The notes beneath the pieces are model-generated. The model saw only the letters and a program-made list of their open reading frames with translations, was not told the origin of the DNA and ran no database searches. 64,000 nt of DNA from Antrodiella citrinella (taxonomy: Eukaryota > Basidiomycota > Agaricomycetes > Polyporales > Steccherinaceae). The stretch lies in NCBI GenBank assembly GCA_004802725.1, contig SGPM01000021.1, positions 1 to 64,000 on the forward strand, read 5' to 3'. Numbering within the stretch: position 1 is the stretch's first letter; each line of letters opens with the position of its first letter. This document shows, one piece after another, positions 47,780 through 59,900 of this stretch. A program made the position numbers and the translations under genes.

Positions 47780-48923
47780 ATGCAGCCTCCAGGAGAGATC
47801 ACCTCGCACATCGTCAGCTATCTATGGGATGACCACCACTCTCTCTGCACTTCTTCCCTCGTATGCCGCTCGTGGCACACCGTCTCCCGCCCCTTTCTCT
47901 TTCGTTGCGTACGGATCAATAGAGATGACAAGATACTTGAAATGTCGAAACGGCTCGAGGAAACCCCAGCGATGTGCCACTGGATCAGAGAACTCCAGCT
48001 CGTATCGTTGAAAACCGCAACTTCAGGATGTTTTTTTCGGGATTTATGGACGCCCTCGGCCTCCTTGCACACCGTGGTGTGCAAGCTAGAGAGGTTGCAC
48101 ACTTTGGTACTCGCGGGATGGAACGACGATCTTTCGTACTCTGATTCCCTCATCATGAAACAAGGCTTGGCGAAGCTTGGATCTATCCGCAAGGTATCCT
48201 TCATACATTGCGTCTTGGCCGAGCACTTGGCACCTCTATTCCTTTCGAGTCTTCCCAACCTCGACTCAGCCACATTCGACGCGTTCATGCTGCGTCTCAT
48301 GGACGATACGCCCAAGCCTATCGGTCCGCTCCGCCTCAAATCCCTCTCGATTCATTTTCCGCCTCTCCAGCTTCCATTGATATTTCCCAAGGACTCCCTA
48401 CAGTCGTTGGAGCTTCTGTTGATTAGCCAAACCAACAGCTGGCAGCATTCAGGAATAATTACTTTCTTGAACCAGATAGGACACCGCACACGCTCACTTT
48501 CCTTCCTACCAGGATCCATAGCGATAGCCATACGCCCTTGTGAGTGCTATCATACCTATCCTTCGAGCATTGGCAGTGCTGATTTGCATGTTCGCAGTCA
48601 AGACGATGGAGGATGCATTGGTCAAGTGGACGGAAACTCCTGCTCTAACAGGAGGTCTCCGCTTAACAGTCGGCCACATCACTCCGCTATCTGACCTCGT
48701 TGTACCGTTCTTGACCAACGTTGAGGCTCCGTTCGGGAGCGTGGTTACGGTCAGGTCAGGTCAGGTTACGGAAGGTTCCGAGGTGGCTCGTCACCTACTG
48801 TCACACAATGTCACTACGTTACACAATGTTTCGCATCTCCGAGCGCTGGATCGTTCGGAATCCGCGTCACCATGCTCGTCCGCACGTCAAAGGCAAAAGT
48901 CGAGGCCCGACGTCGACACTTGA
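47780..48923 (+). pseudogene. F-box gene truncated by transposon insertion
   Basis: Exons 47780-48539 and 48598-48923 keep one frame of 361 residues. The F-box (EITSHIVSYLWDDHHSLC, SLVCRSWHTVSRPFLFRC) and the LEETPAMCHWIREL block match the copies at 32904 and 33450. The single intron is at the same place as in the 33450 copy, followed by TMEDALVKWTETPAL against IMIEDALSRWMSLPT. From 48724 the frame runs into the terminal inverted repeat of a transposon, so the last 66 residues are element-derived and the native C-terminus is lost. No matching 3' part is found beyond the element at 50687. The product may be made but is chimeric. Confidence 0.7.
48724..48768 (+). repeat. Left terminal inverted repeat
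   Basis: 45 bp, identical to the reverse complement of 50642-50686. Contains a (GGTCA)n-like run at its inner end. Confidence 0.95.
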
Positions 48924-49154
48924 GTCGGTGTCGCATTGCAGCAGCTGTGATTGGTCTTGCAGCATCTGCTGTTGCTCTTTTCTGTGGCACACAAATCCTC
49001 AACCGCTGCCCTCAACATACATCTTCTTTGACTGGGCATAGGATAGACAAACGACGAGACCGAGACCAAAATTAACAAGACGATTGACTAAAGAGTGTGC
49101 AGTAAAATGAGTGAAGTCAAAATGAATATAAAGGTGAGACACAACGAGAACAGA

Positions 49155-50434
49155 TCAAGTACGACGTTGAAGAATGTCCTGGATAAAGTCACCACGAAGC
49201 TCATCGTCATCTGATCCGTACAATTCCATGTAGGAATCAGCGACCGCGATGTTGGTAGTGACGCAGCCAATGAATGAGACCCTGTCTCGCTTCTTTGTCG
49301 GACTGTTCAGCAAAGGGTCCTGTTTGATCTTGTGAATCGCCGTCTTCCGACGCTCCGGGGTAGAGGGAAAATCACCAACACCATCTGCAGCCAACGAGTC
49401 TGCTACCTTGGTCATGGCAGATGCGATGTGGTCCATAGCAGCAGTAGTTGACTTCGACTTTGTCGGAGCAGGGCTAGAAGCCGCTGAAGTCGGCGAACGA
49501 GAAGATACTGACGATGTCGGCGGACGGTGGGATGACCGACTGGGAGGCGACAGACTCGAAGATGAACGCGCACTCGATGTGGCAGTACTGGGTGTCGTAT
49601 TGAGCATGATGCTGTCGTCATCAGGAGTGTCTCCAGTGGTGGCAACGAGAGCGGCGTGCGTAACGGGAGCGATCACGGGATCGGCATGCATAGTGGAAGC
49701 GATCGCAGGATCGGCGACTTCGTCGTGGGCAATAGCGGCGGGAACAACAGGGACGATAGCGGCAGGGACGACAGGGGTGTTGGGGACAGCGGGGATGGTG
49801 TCGACGGTGGCAGCAGCAGCCTACGCAATCATGTTGAATCAGTAAAGTGCTTTGAACGAATAACTAAGTCATACGCACATTTTGAGCCGGGGCAATGTGC
49901 AGNGCCCCACCGCCCGTAGCTATAGTGCCATTCCAAAGTTCCTCGCACTTGTCGTAGAGGGGGAATCCATGGGTCTTCCAATACTTGGCCTTACGATTCG
50001 TCTACAATGAGCATAGTAGTAGTGAGTTGACTTCCTAGTCAAGAAGACCAGATGTTCTTTACATACCGCTAAATACGCCTCCCATACCGGCCCAGACGCG
50101 ATCACCGTACACATCTGAGCATCCCATCCAACGCCTGACAAGTCCCTGATCCTCTTGACAATGCGAAAGTTGTTTTTGATCTGTCAGATACCATGAGATT
50201 GAGAGCCGGAGCAGAAAAAAAGCAAGGACGTACCGCTTGTGCACGGTCCTTGCAGCTCTGAGAACTCTTGACAGCTCCAACTTGGCCTACCAGATCACGA
50301 AACTTCGTAGCGGCCCCCTGCCAGGCTACAGGCTTGAAAGAGTTGTCGGCCATGTCTCCGTGGATCTTGCAATCGAGCAAGAAATTGATGAGGATCGCAT
50401 CATCGGAGGGACGCCAGTTGGCTCGATTAGCCAT
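49155..50434 (-). CDS. Myb/SANT-like DNA-binding protein of the transposon
   Basis: Four exons read leftward: 50434-50234, 50180-50067, 50001-49879, 49820-49155, for 367 residues. The N-terminal domain (ANWRPSDDAILINFLLDCKI, WQGAATKFRDLVGQ, then IKNNFRIVKRIRDLSGVGWD and AKYWKTHGFPLYDKCEELW) is the Myb/SANT-like fold found in many Agaricomycete transposon accessory proteins. An Ala/Pro/Val-rich linker and a Ser-rich region follow, then a helical C-terminus (MDHIASAMTKVADSLAA, YMELYGSDDDELRGDFIQDI). In PIF/Harbinger elements the Myb-like partner helps the transposase bind TIRs and enter the nucleus. One ambiguous base (N at 49903) sits inside exon 3. Confidence 0.8.
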
Positions 50435-50641
50435 AGCAGCGGAGGGGGCGAGGGAAAGAAAGGAAGGGGATGTGGTTGTCAATGCATCGCGGGCGAAGGA
50501 TATAAGTGGTTGACATGCGGAGAGGGTGCGGGATCATGCATGTTCGACAGCCATCTAATCATCACACATTATCGCACCGTTACAATCTGACTGTCACTCA
50601 CCTCAAATACAGCCAAACACCGGCTGCCTTTTATGGTAGGC

Positions 50642-50686
50642 TAACCTGACCTGACCTGACCGTAACCACGCTCCCGAACGGAGCCT
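50642..50686 (-). repeat. Right terminal inverted repeat
   Basis: 45 bp, exact inverted copy of the left end. Confidence 0.95.
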
Positions 50687-51625
50687 TACATCTTTACCGA
50701 ATTCGAAAGATCGTGTAGGGTACACAGAGCAAGGCAGGTAGAGTCGTGGTCGACAGTCGTACACCGGCCCGGTGATATAAGCGCCTTGTTAGCGCCTGAC
50801 AGCTCATGTCCTATTAGTATCTGAACTTATCTCTAAGTCGCCACAGATTGTTTTATGTTTTTTTCGGTCTCAAGTCCGTGCTTACCATGAAGACCCAGTA
50901 TTACTCGCTGAAGCAGGAGCTGCACGGAATCTCCTCAGGCTAGCGTTTTCGGAAGATGGATGATCAGCTCCGAGTCGTGGCAAGCCGTTTGTACCATCAA
51001 GACAGAAAACACGTTTTCATACGTGGGGACTCTCCAGTTGCTAGACTCCTAGGTGCTCGTCCCGGTATCCGTTTTGCCTTTGCATCTCCTGCTTTATATC
51101 GCGACGCCGGCGACCCCTGACCTCTGCGGCTTTCGTCATTGACAATTGGCTCGGACGCGATGTGGACTTGCACAGTGCAAGACGGTGCCGGGGCTGTTCA
51201 TAAAGCCCTGTACATTCCGTTGCATGCCTCCCTCGACATATACCTCCGAATTCCGACTGGTCAATGGGCCGTCTACATACCTGTCTACGGTCATCGATTC
51301 CGTCTGAGCCTCATGGGCGTCTATCGACGACTTTCCGCTCACCATGGCCTCAAATCCCCGTTCACCGGGCGGGCCTGGTCGTCGCTTGCAATGCCATTGG
51401 CCTTTATTCCCCATTTTTTGATCCCTCCCTTCTTAAATCTCCGCGCGACTCCCCCGAAAAGGTTTAGCGCGGAGGTTTCTCATACTCAGCCAAGCCCGAC
51501 GTCATGCACTTATAATAAACTGGTCCCCTTTTACTGCTGTCTGCTCGCCGCCACTGCTCCTTCTGCCCCCCTTCTTAACGGGCTCGTCCTCTCCTCCATC
51601 TACCCCCAAGGACAGTTACGCAGTC
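50687..51625. other. Intergenic, promoter side of secreted-protein gene
   Basis: An open frame at 51139-51729 overlaps the next gene start in another frame and has no motif. A TATA-like TATAATAAAC lies at 51511, about 110 nt before the start. No F-box 3' remnant recognised right of the transposon. Confidence 0.45.
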
Positions 51626-52757
51626 ATGAAGGTCTTTTTGTATATCCTCGCCGCCGTTGCGCTCTTGGTGTCTGTTACCGATGCCTCCCCGGCTTACATT
51701 GGGATGAAAAGGATGACCAACGCAGATAGATTGAAGAGAGGTCTTGGTCCTGCCCCTCCTGTATTGAGGAGGGTCATCCCAGGTCGTTCTCTCACTCCGA
51801 CCCGGCTGTTCGCCGCTTCGAAGAGAGGCTCTCCTTCACCTTCGATCTCTCCCGTACCTCATGCTGTGCCCACCCCGTATGTGCGGTTTAGTGTGTATAA
51901 TCTCTGCATCCTCATGAAATCTCGATTTACAGGCACGTTGGACGGATCGAGGTTCGGAACACCACTGGATTCTCCTTCGGATATGTGGAGAATACGGTGT
52001 CCGGAGTGTGAGTTATAGTCGTTATCTCGTTGTGGTACGAGCTGACGACGAGGGGACATTAGGAGCGGGGTGACCGTCAATAGCTCCATCGAACCACTTG
52101 CCGTTACCTTCAGCACCACCAGCGGTAGCAGCGGACCTTTTGACATCACTGCTACGGTACGCTGTTTCCCCTCTGGGACCCTTGCTCGTGTGGCTCATCT
52201 ATTGTCGTTAGAACGCCACCTTCACTGGTCCTTTGACTCTGGGTGGTGTTGGCAGCACTATCTTAGCGGCTGATTCAGCAAGGTATGTTCTGGACTTCGC
52301 CAGTGCTCCGAGCCTGCTGCTGATGTGAGTTCTCAGCGCCGTCGTGTTCAATGCGACCAATTCAAGTGTGTACAAATGTTTGCGTTCTTGTGATGTGATA
52401 CTGAATGCGTCTCAAAATAGCGGCCGGGGAGGTCAAAATCTGGACCTTGGATGGTCGCACGGCGCAGATCAGCGGTACGTTGTAGAACGGATTTGCTATC
52501 AATTGACGCTGACATACAGGCGTTTTTAGCACATTGGACCAACACAGATAATTCGACCCCCACCACGTTCATCGGCCTTGATGTCACCAACAACCACCTC
52601 CTTTTGACTGGAAACATCTCTTTGTACAACCAGGCTGTCACAAGCGCTACGCTGACGGAAGTGGTGAGTGTATACCTTCCGCGAAAGTATCTGACTCAGT
52701 GGCTGAACCTCAAATTTTCTGTAGCAATTTTTCCTCGCCAGCCCTCCCTTCCTATAA
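51626..52757 (+). CDS. Small secreted protein of unknown function
   Basis: Eight exons in phase: 51626-51876, 51933-52007, 52063-52156, 52212-52282, 52337-52365, 52421-52474, 52530-52663, 52725-52757, for 246 residues. A signal peptide is clear (MKVFLYILAAVALLVSVTDA). A proline-rich, basic stretch with KR sites follows, then a beta-rich domain with several N-glycosylation sequons (RNTTGFSFGYVEN, VNSSIEP, NATFTG, NATNST). It resembles a family of Agaricomycete secreted proteins with a C-terminal all-beta domain that I cannot name. Intron 6 uses the TTTTTAG acceptor, since the earlier ACAG would create a stop. Likely extracellular or wall-associated. Confidence 0.75.
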
Positions 52758-53517
52758 ATGAAAGATAGGCAGATCACCGAGTGGAGAGATGCCCTATCTC
52801 CCACACCGGTATGATCTTACCTCAATGAACTCAAGCCTTCACAAATCTCGGACTTGTTCTGGACTTTTTCTCTTGTAGACAGTTAATGCAGTAATGCGTC
52901 AATTCTCATCACTTCCCATCCTCCCACCTCTCTCGCACCTTTTTACCTTCGAGCGTTTCAGGTTACGGACCTTTGGACTACTTGTTGTTTTAATAATTGC
53001 TTCCCTTCATGACCGCCTTGAACTTTCCTCCCTCTTGGACACTTACTCACCCTCACCTTTGGACTCTCCCCCTTGCCCCTTCTTCCACGTAACTCACGAA
53101 AACCCCCCAGCGAAACACCCACGAAAGCGACAAGTACTGCTCACGAAATTGATGACTCCAGTCTTTATCGACTTTGTGTATCACACTCCTGTTTTACTAT
53201 CTTCGTTGTAATACTAGCTCCCCCTTCCCCCTTTGCCTAATTCATGTATTGGACACTTTTCTACTTGTCGTGCCTGCTTCTATTCGCTCACCTGGATCTG
53301 GATCTGCAATCTTCTATTGGTAAGATTCAGATCGACGTCGACAATCGAGGGTGGGGGGTGGTCTTCTGTAGCGAGCTTGAGATGCTCGATCATCCCAGTA
53401 TTTAAGTGCATCCGTCTTCGCTCCGCTCTGTTTCGGTTAGCGTGGCGTTGTCTAGAGCGGATTGGGTATTCCGAACCGCAGTCTCATGAGTCGCCGATTT
53501 CGCGGAAGGTAAAACGC
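52758..53517. other. Intergenic, no gene seen
   Basis: Pyrimidine-rich on the plus strand around 52890-53230, giving long open frames without coding character. Confidence 0.5.
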
Positions 53518-53770
53518 TTACAGCCGTTCACGAAATTGTAGGCGTGTGGTTGAAAAAAATCAGTAGTAGTCAGCTCTGGGCGGAGCTCAGTATAAAGCTA
53601 AACGGAGAGTCAGCGGGGATGATCTCGCACCATTTACGAGAGATGTCGGCCAAGATATGCCTGTGCCGCGCAACATTCTTGTCAGTGGCGTCCTAATCCC
53701 ACATATTCCCGCTAGCCGACAACTACACTATTATTTTCGGACACGCCTACAATTTCGTGAACGGCTGTAA
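53518..53770. mobile_element. MITE-like element with 30-bp inverted repeats
   Basis: 53518-53547 and 53741-53770 are perfect inverted copies (TTACAGCCGTTCACGAAATT...). Taking TA as target duplication, the element proper starts CAGCC on both sides, as in Tc1/mariner-type MITEs. The 193-bp interior has no coding frame. It lies 469 bp past the 3' end of the GH18 gene. Confidence 0.7.
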
Positions 53771-54238
53771 TTGAGATCGGTGCACTGCTGTGGCGAGGCA
53801 TTATGTAAAGAGATACCGCCGCCCACAAAGACTCGGGAGGATATGAGCGCAGCAGTATCCGAGTCAGGCCGTCAGTAATAGCCTTTCTATCCTCGTGCAA
53901 TGTAGTTGTGCGGTACTTCGGTCATACCAATCTTGAAGTGATCACAGAGTCCCGACCGCTACTCTCGAAGCTCAGTTCACTTTAGAATTTGTCCGAATCT
54001 TGGAATTTATCCATGCAAAGTACTGCACAAAGCAAGACGCACATATTCTTGATACTCTAGTCTTTAGATATCTGGTTACTTATAATAATATAAAGCACCG
54101 TGAATTCTAAGTCTCCTAAGCAACCCAAACCTTACTCCGAGTTTCGAGCCTTGAAACAAAAAACCTTGCAACGAATCTTCCATCGAACGACCGAGCTCCT
54201 GATCTCCAGGTCACCGTACGGTCACTGTGTCTTCTCAT
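53771..54238. other. Intergenic, GH18 3' flank
   Basis: AT-rich, contains TTATAATAATATAAAG near 54080. No gene seen. Confidence 0.5.
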
Positions 54239-55808
54239 TTATTCCGGGAACGCTGATCCCCGGACAGTCTGGATCCAAGAGGCCGCTGCGTCGGGGAACT
54301 AACGGTGAAGGTCATTTTGTCAGACTCCGCAGACTGACGAAGCAATTATTATGATGTGAGCTCACCTCCCAGGACATCACTCCGCCGTCTGCGATAATTT
54401 TGGTCAGTCTGAGGGTCTAGATTCAGTCGGAGAGGGCAGGGAACTCACTCCAACCCATGTTCACCGCTTGGGACACACATCCCGCTAAGGTGCCGGGGTC
54501 GATGTACCCGTTTGTGGCGTCGCCAGAGTTGGCAGGCTTGCCGATGACCAGCTTGCTTTCAGAAATGCCAGACGCGATGATCTGGAACAACGAGGTCTGC
54601 GGGAATCCAGAACCTGACGTCGTCAAGAGAGAAGTGCATGTTGTGTAGTCATTCTCTGGAAATTATCTTGAGAATCCCTGTCCGCGCAGTCGGTGAGCAC
54701 ACTCACGGTTATAGAACTTGATAGTGACGATTGAATCATGTCAGTAAACTACTTCCTTAGAGAGTTTCCCGATATGTGCCTACCTGCACGTTGTACTGTG
54801 ACGACAGAAGCTTTGTCAACGAATAAGACAAGAACACGGAAGACGACGGAGCTCACCCAGTCAATCAAGTTTCCTACAGTTTGGTCAACCCTGAGATACC
54901 CTCCGCCACCCCACCTGTTGGGCTCAAACCTTGAACAAGGACATCAGACAAGCGACCGTTGAGACACCTAAAATATGACTCACCACGGAGCGACAGCTAG
55001 TATATCGACGATATGATCAGTAAAGAAAGTAGCACGACATTGAAAATGAGCTTACGGGCATGTGTGAGAATGTACTGGCCAACCGGCAGCTGAGTCCGCA
55101 GCTGCTGTGTGAACGTGATGAGCCACTGTTCTGCCTTTCCGTCACCAGCGTCCATGGCATTGAAGTCCTATGAGTATCAGTATGTGTAAGTGACAGGCGA
55201 TTGCTGTAGAATAACGTATAACGAACCTCGTAATCAACATCAATTCCATCGAGGTCGAACTCCTGGACCCAAGCGGCCATCGTGTTTGCCGTTGCGACGG
55301 GATCGGCGCCACTCGACGTCGGAACATCGGTGGAACCGAAAGCAGAGACAATCAACTTGATCCCTGCGGCGGCATACTGAGATTTGAGGCTGGATCGCTG
55401 AGAGGCAGAAAGCTGGACCCATTCTTCAGCCTTGTCCCAGGCACCTTCGAGAAGTAAGAACGATAGGATACTATGAACAAGAGAAGTCAGAGAGAGGCAT
55501 TTTAAGTTGCACACGACCAATAAACATCTTACAATACATTCCAGCCCTATATATGATGAGTCAGCATGGCGCTGTGTGAAGAGGCAATCCAGACGTCATA
55601 CCTGAATATCAGATGGAGGAGGCGGTCCGGTGATACCTGATGTTCCTTTGTCTGAGTACAGTGCGAAGTGTGGAGCGGCTGGTGTGGCGCGTGCCAGGAT
55701 GGAACGGGCTTGATGGTCGAGACCATCTGCTGGAGCTGAATGGACATTCTGCAGCGCGACAGAAAGAAGCAAGACAAGAGATGCCAGGAGGTTCTTGAAG
55801 GCGAACAT
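54239..55808 (-). CDS. GH18 chitinase-like secreted hydrolase
   Basis: Eleven exons read leftward: 55808-55602, 55546-55533, 55470-55227, 55167-55056, 54996-54984, 54929-54857, 54795-54784, 54716-54707, 54655-54449, 54388-54366, 54298-54239, for 324 residues. Four exons are only 10-14 nt, yet each keeps phase and restores family sequence. Signal peptide MFAFKNLLASLVLLLSVALQ is followed by a short pro-region. The GH18 barrel shows GIKLIVSAFGSTD, the catalytic DLDGIDVDYE (Glu the acid), then PVAPWF, YNVQFYNQ and GGVMSWEF. GH18 enzymes cut chitin or related GlcNAc polymers by substrate assistance. It probably acts in wall remodelling or nutrition. Confidence 0.88.
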
Positions 55809-56920
55809 ATTGTCTAGGGTGAACAAGAGTGGGAACCTGTTGAAAATTGGCTCTTACAGAGTACACTTTATACTTGTTCGTCCCAAGCAAATACAAGCAC
55901 AACAGCTGACCAGTACCGGACGACCACATGGAACCTTATGCCTTCACGACTGGCAAAAAGCACACCATGGTAGCATCTTCGATAACAAAAACCGAGCTTG
56001 AGCTGCTGAACATCGGACGTCTCGGACCAGGGTAGAGCTGAATAAGTGAATATGGTCATGTCTAGCACGATACCACATGCAGAGGTTGAGCGAGCGCATG
56101 GACAACTAGAGGAAGAAGCAAAGAACTAAGCATCCTGTGTCACTCACGTATCATGTGAAGGGGCCGTAGACGACCGATGTGAGGGCGCATGATACATCCT
56201 GAAGACGAAGGAACGAAATCTCGGCAGAGTTTGTGTAGAGGCCATGCGCTTCGTTCAGGTTATCATGTTGTACTCAACTTGAACTTGAAGCGCCAATACG
56301 ATATCATCTCAAGACAAGAAACGCGTAATCTGGTATGGTGTGCCATCAGGCGTGCGTTCCAACATAATCTCAAAAAACGTCCACTCGACAGATAAGCAGA
56401 GCCAATCTTGAAGCAAGATAAAGAATATGTCTGGGATTTCGTATCGAGAACCTTGATACAGCCACTGGAAAGCCCGACAGTCTCGCCTGTGTCGTCTGTC
56501 ATAAGGTCAAGAAGATCAAAGGTAGCACACGAAGGAATCACTCAACAACGTAGGTACCCGCAGCAGTATCGCAACCGATGCGTTCACGGAGTGAAAAGGA
56601 TACAAGAACTCTTCTGAGTAATTTTCCGGCCACCAGGTGAATTCTCGTAGCATGTGGCAAGCGAGAGAACAAACGAACCTGCTGACGATGCCTTTCCAGG
56701 AAAGCTCTGACTCAGCAGCGCACACGCTCGGTATTTGCCGGATCCACACTGCTCTTGAGAGTTCCATTAAGTAGTAGTAGTAGTACAAAGGCATTCCATT
56801 ACTATAACTCGAATACAAGAGTACACTGAGAGCCCATAAGAATCGCCACCGTCGTCTCCTATCATAACTGTCCGTTGATTATCTACCAAGATGAAGAACT
56901 TCTTCACTACTGTGGCGTTT
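55809..56920. other. Intergenic, GH18 promoter and OPT 3' flank
   Basis: No coding frame that splices or shows a known motif. Contains a CTACTACTACTAC-type triplet run near 56770. Confidence 0.5.
55866..55873 (-). promoter_or_regulatory. TATA-like box of GH18 gene
   Basis: On the minus strand GTATAAAG, about 60 nt before the GH18 start codon. Confidence 0.45.
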
Positions 56921-59900
56921 TTAATCGAGAGCACCGTTTCCGTTGCAGTAGTCCACGTTTCCGACGGCAGGGTTTCCGGCCCAGGCGGGGAATGGGTTGG
57001 ATTTACCAGCCGCACCAAAGACTGCGAAAGACAGAATGAATATCATGATCTGCGCTCCTCCATCAAGCGCACCACCTAAGGAGACGATCCATCAGAGCTG
57101 CTTGCACAAGAATAAGGAAAATTGCGTACCAAGAATGTAGTTGTACTTCCTGTACCATCCCGGGTGGTATTTCCTCAGCCAAAGCTGAGACACCAGACCG
57201 ACGATGACGGAACTGAAAATCATAGAATTCACACCGGCGGACATCCATGCAGAGTACTGTAGAAATGGTGGTTGAGCGAAATACTTGACTACATCGCAGC
57301 AGACCAAACGTACCATATAGATGAGTGGTAGCATGATACTGTCGACTTTGAGACCACCGATGACCGGCCATTTCTTCCAGATCAAATATTGGATAAATGT
57401 GGGTCCCATTCCGATGAACAATCCCATAGGGATCAAGAAGTATGGACCGTTGATCCCGTAGAGCTGAGCAGCCAAAGACCATGTGACAGCTGCACTATTC
57501 AAGCTTTGAACGACTTGACCAGACTGCAGAAAAATAAGCAAGAGAGAAGCATGCGAACGACACCACACTAACCCAAACGTTGGTGCCTTGAGGATCAAGT
57601 AGGATTTCCCGTTGAGCGTCCACAACCGAAATCATGACAACTGGAAAAAGTCAGATCTCCAGTGCGCAGCACTACAACATGTAGAGACATACCGTAGTTG
57701 ACCACAGCTCCGACAAGCACTCCCCAAATTTCTGCAAAAATGGTCAGATTGACACACAGGTTGAGCACGAAAGTTACGCACGGGTGACAAACATGGCACG
57801 GGGAGGGATCTTCAAATACTGGCCCATCTTCAAGTCTCCAGCCAGATTGATAGATGTAGCAATGGCATCGTGACTCCACATGGAGAACTGTGGTCGCAAA
57901 ACGTAGTAGGTCAGGACGAGTTCAATTCGCACTCAAACAACTCAAGAGAACTGACGTAAAGGTTCGCAACGGGCCTTCCGGGGTTGCAGGCGGCGGCCAC
58001 CATCTTCATCAACTGGTTGGTAGCGATACCGTTACCCATCCGTGCAAATAGCAAGTTAGAGAATGGCGCAATGAAGCTACCGAGCAACAGCGCAACAATG
58101 TACGACCACCAAGGAAGTGTGGTGTTCCCCTTGATCACGACGATCAAACCTAGACTATAGGTCAGACAAATGAAGACTTTTGACAGCGAGACAGAGACAA
58201 CTTACCCGCAAAGAACGCGAGGACAAGCAATCCAGCGTACCAATACCAAGGGACTTCATCGTACTTTTGCATGGCCTAATGAGACATAAGTATCTTGTTG
58301 ACTTGACGCGGCCAGAAAAGTCTCACCTTCCAATGCGGATCGGGCTGAGTTCCCTGCCTTGCTTGCTTGAAAGACTCCACGACATATGGTCTCCAGAAGA
58401 GCAAGCAGTGCGCGATGAGACCGCCAATCTGTAATAAGTCATGTATGAGACACTAAGACGACGAGTAGCTAAACAGAATTACATACCGACAAGTTTGCTG
58501 TCAGGTTGGTCCAAGCATTGGAACCAGTGAGAGCGGGAAGACCGATCTGGTCGAGCGCGGTCGTGTTCAACTCGAAAGAGGAACCGAACACAGCGGATTG
58601 AGAATAGACAGATCCATTCGCTGCGAAAATAGACGTGGACAACATAGGGAAAGATAGCGACTAGGGAAAGAATAGATGAGTACGTGTGTAGATACGCAAG
58701 CTATGCGACTTACATTCCATGTGTTGGAGTAGTAGATAGCCATAATACAGATGTAGCAGAATGCGTACCCAATCCACGAGTTCGCTGAAAGACGAGTTGG
58801 TTAGAACTCCCATGATAGCGATGAATGTAGTGACTGACCTTGCTGGATCAGCGGGTAACTCATGAAACTACTTCCAATGTACTGCCAATCAAAGCTCAAA
58901 GCACCAAAACCTAATCCTTCGTTACCGTTTGATCCACCGAACAAGTTGGTGATGACGTCAACAGCTCCGGCGGGTGATCTCTGGGTACCGAGACAGACAA
59001 TGTTGACACCGTTGAGAAGTGGGAATATGTAGGCAGGAATTATTTCGTAAATGAACATTCCACCGAGGGAAGTCCAGAAGAGTTTGAGACGCTTGACGTT
59101 GCCAGTAGAGTCGAAGTGCAATGCTGAGATGAGTGTTAGAATAAAGTCGGTAATATAAATAACACATAAGACTGACCTTGGAAGATAGCTACCGTAGGCA
59201 GATTCTGTGTATGCATGTCATGAGTCAAATCATTCCAACCCGAGCATCATACCACTTACAGCCCAGTAGACCATCTCACTAGGGTAGACCGTCAGCGGCC
59301 TAAGTAGACCAACCAGACTGTATCTACAGCAGAGGTCAGTATGGTCCCTTTGATCGTTCAGGCAGGGAAACTCACCCGAAGAGAGCGGTTGAAAATGTGG
59401 CTAGGACAGCGGTTGTGGCTTCCACTTTGGTGTCGTAGTAAAGTCGTTGAACGGCAAAGTTCATGACCGCTGTGCTTCCTCCGGACGCGGTGGAAGCAAC
59501 AAGCGACGCAATAGCGTGCTAAAATTTTGGTAAGAAGCGTACAAGAATCGAGCTGAATACTAGTATGCAACTCACCTCCTTAAGACCAAACGGACCGGGG
59601 TTGATGAAGTCAAACACGGGACCCAATTTGGCGAAGCGACCACCCTGCACGGTTGAAGATCTAGGCAGGAAAGTAGCCCATGCCACACCGACGGTGTAGA
59701 TCAACAAGAGTAAGAAGACAGTTGAAACCGTCATCTGAACAGGCTTGAACATATAAATCTTTTTTCTACAGTCAGTAAAGTCTTGCGACGGTGTGTAAAT
59801 TCAATCAACGTACCTGCACCAGCGTAGCACCAAGACCGGCAAAGACAGTACCGAGTACCAACGAACGGAAGGTAAGGGCAGGGTCTCCATCATCTCTAAT

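Larger units (their letters stand above)
48724..50686. mobile_element. TIR DNA transposon carrying a Myb/SANT-like gene
   Basis: The two ends are perfect 45-bp inverted repeats (48724-48768 and 50642-50686), starting AGGCTCCGTTCGGGAGCGTG and holding three tandem GGTCA-type units. The 1963-bp body carries one spliced gene (49155-50434, minus strand) coding for a Myb/SANT-like DNA-binding protein of the kind that accompanies PIF/Harbinger transposases, and no transposase. It is probably non-autonomous. Identical TIRs argue for recent movement. A clear target-site duplication is not visible: flanks are TTG and TAC, or TGA and TTA if the end is one base inward. Superfamily assignment is inference. 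Confidence 0.75.

Noticed and set aside
51139..51729. 196-codon open frame before and across the secreted-protein start
   Set aside because: Composition is not coding-like and it conflicts with the well-supported signal-peptide frame starting at 51626.
53233..53541. Open frame left of the MITE
   Set aside because: It runs into the inverted repeat arm and has no motif; open frames here follow from pyrimidine-rich composition.
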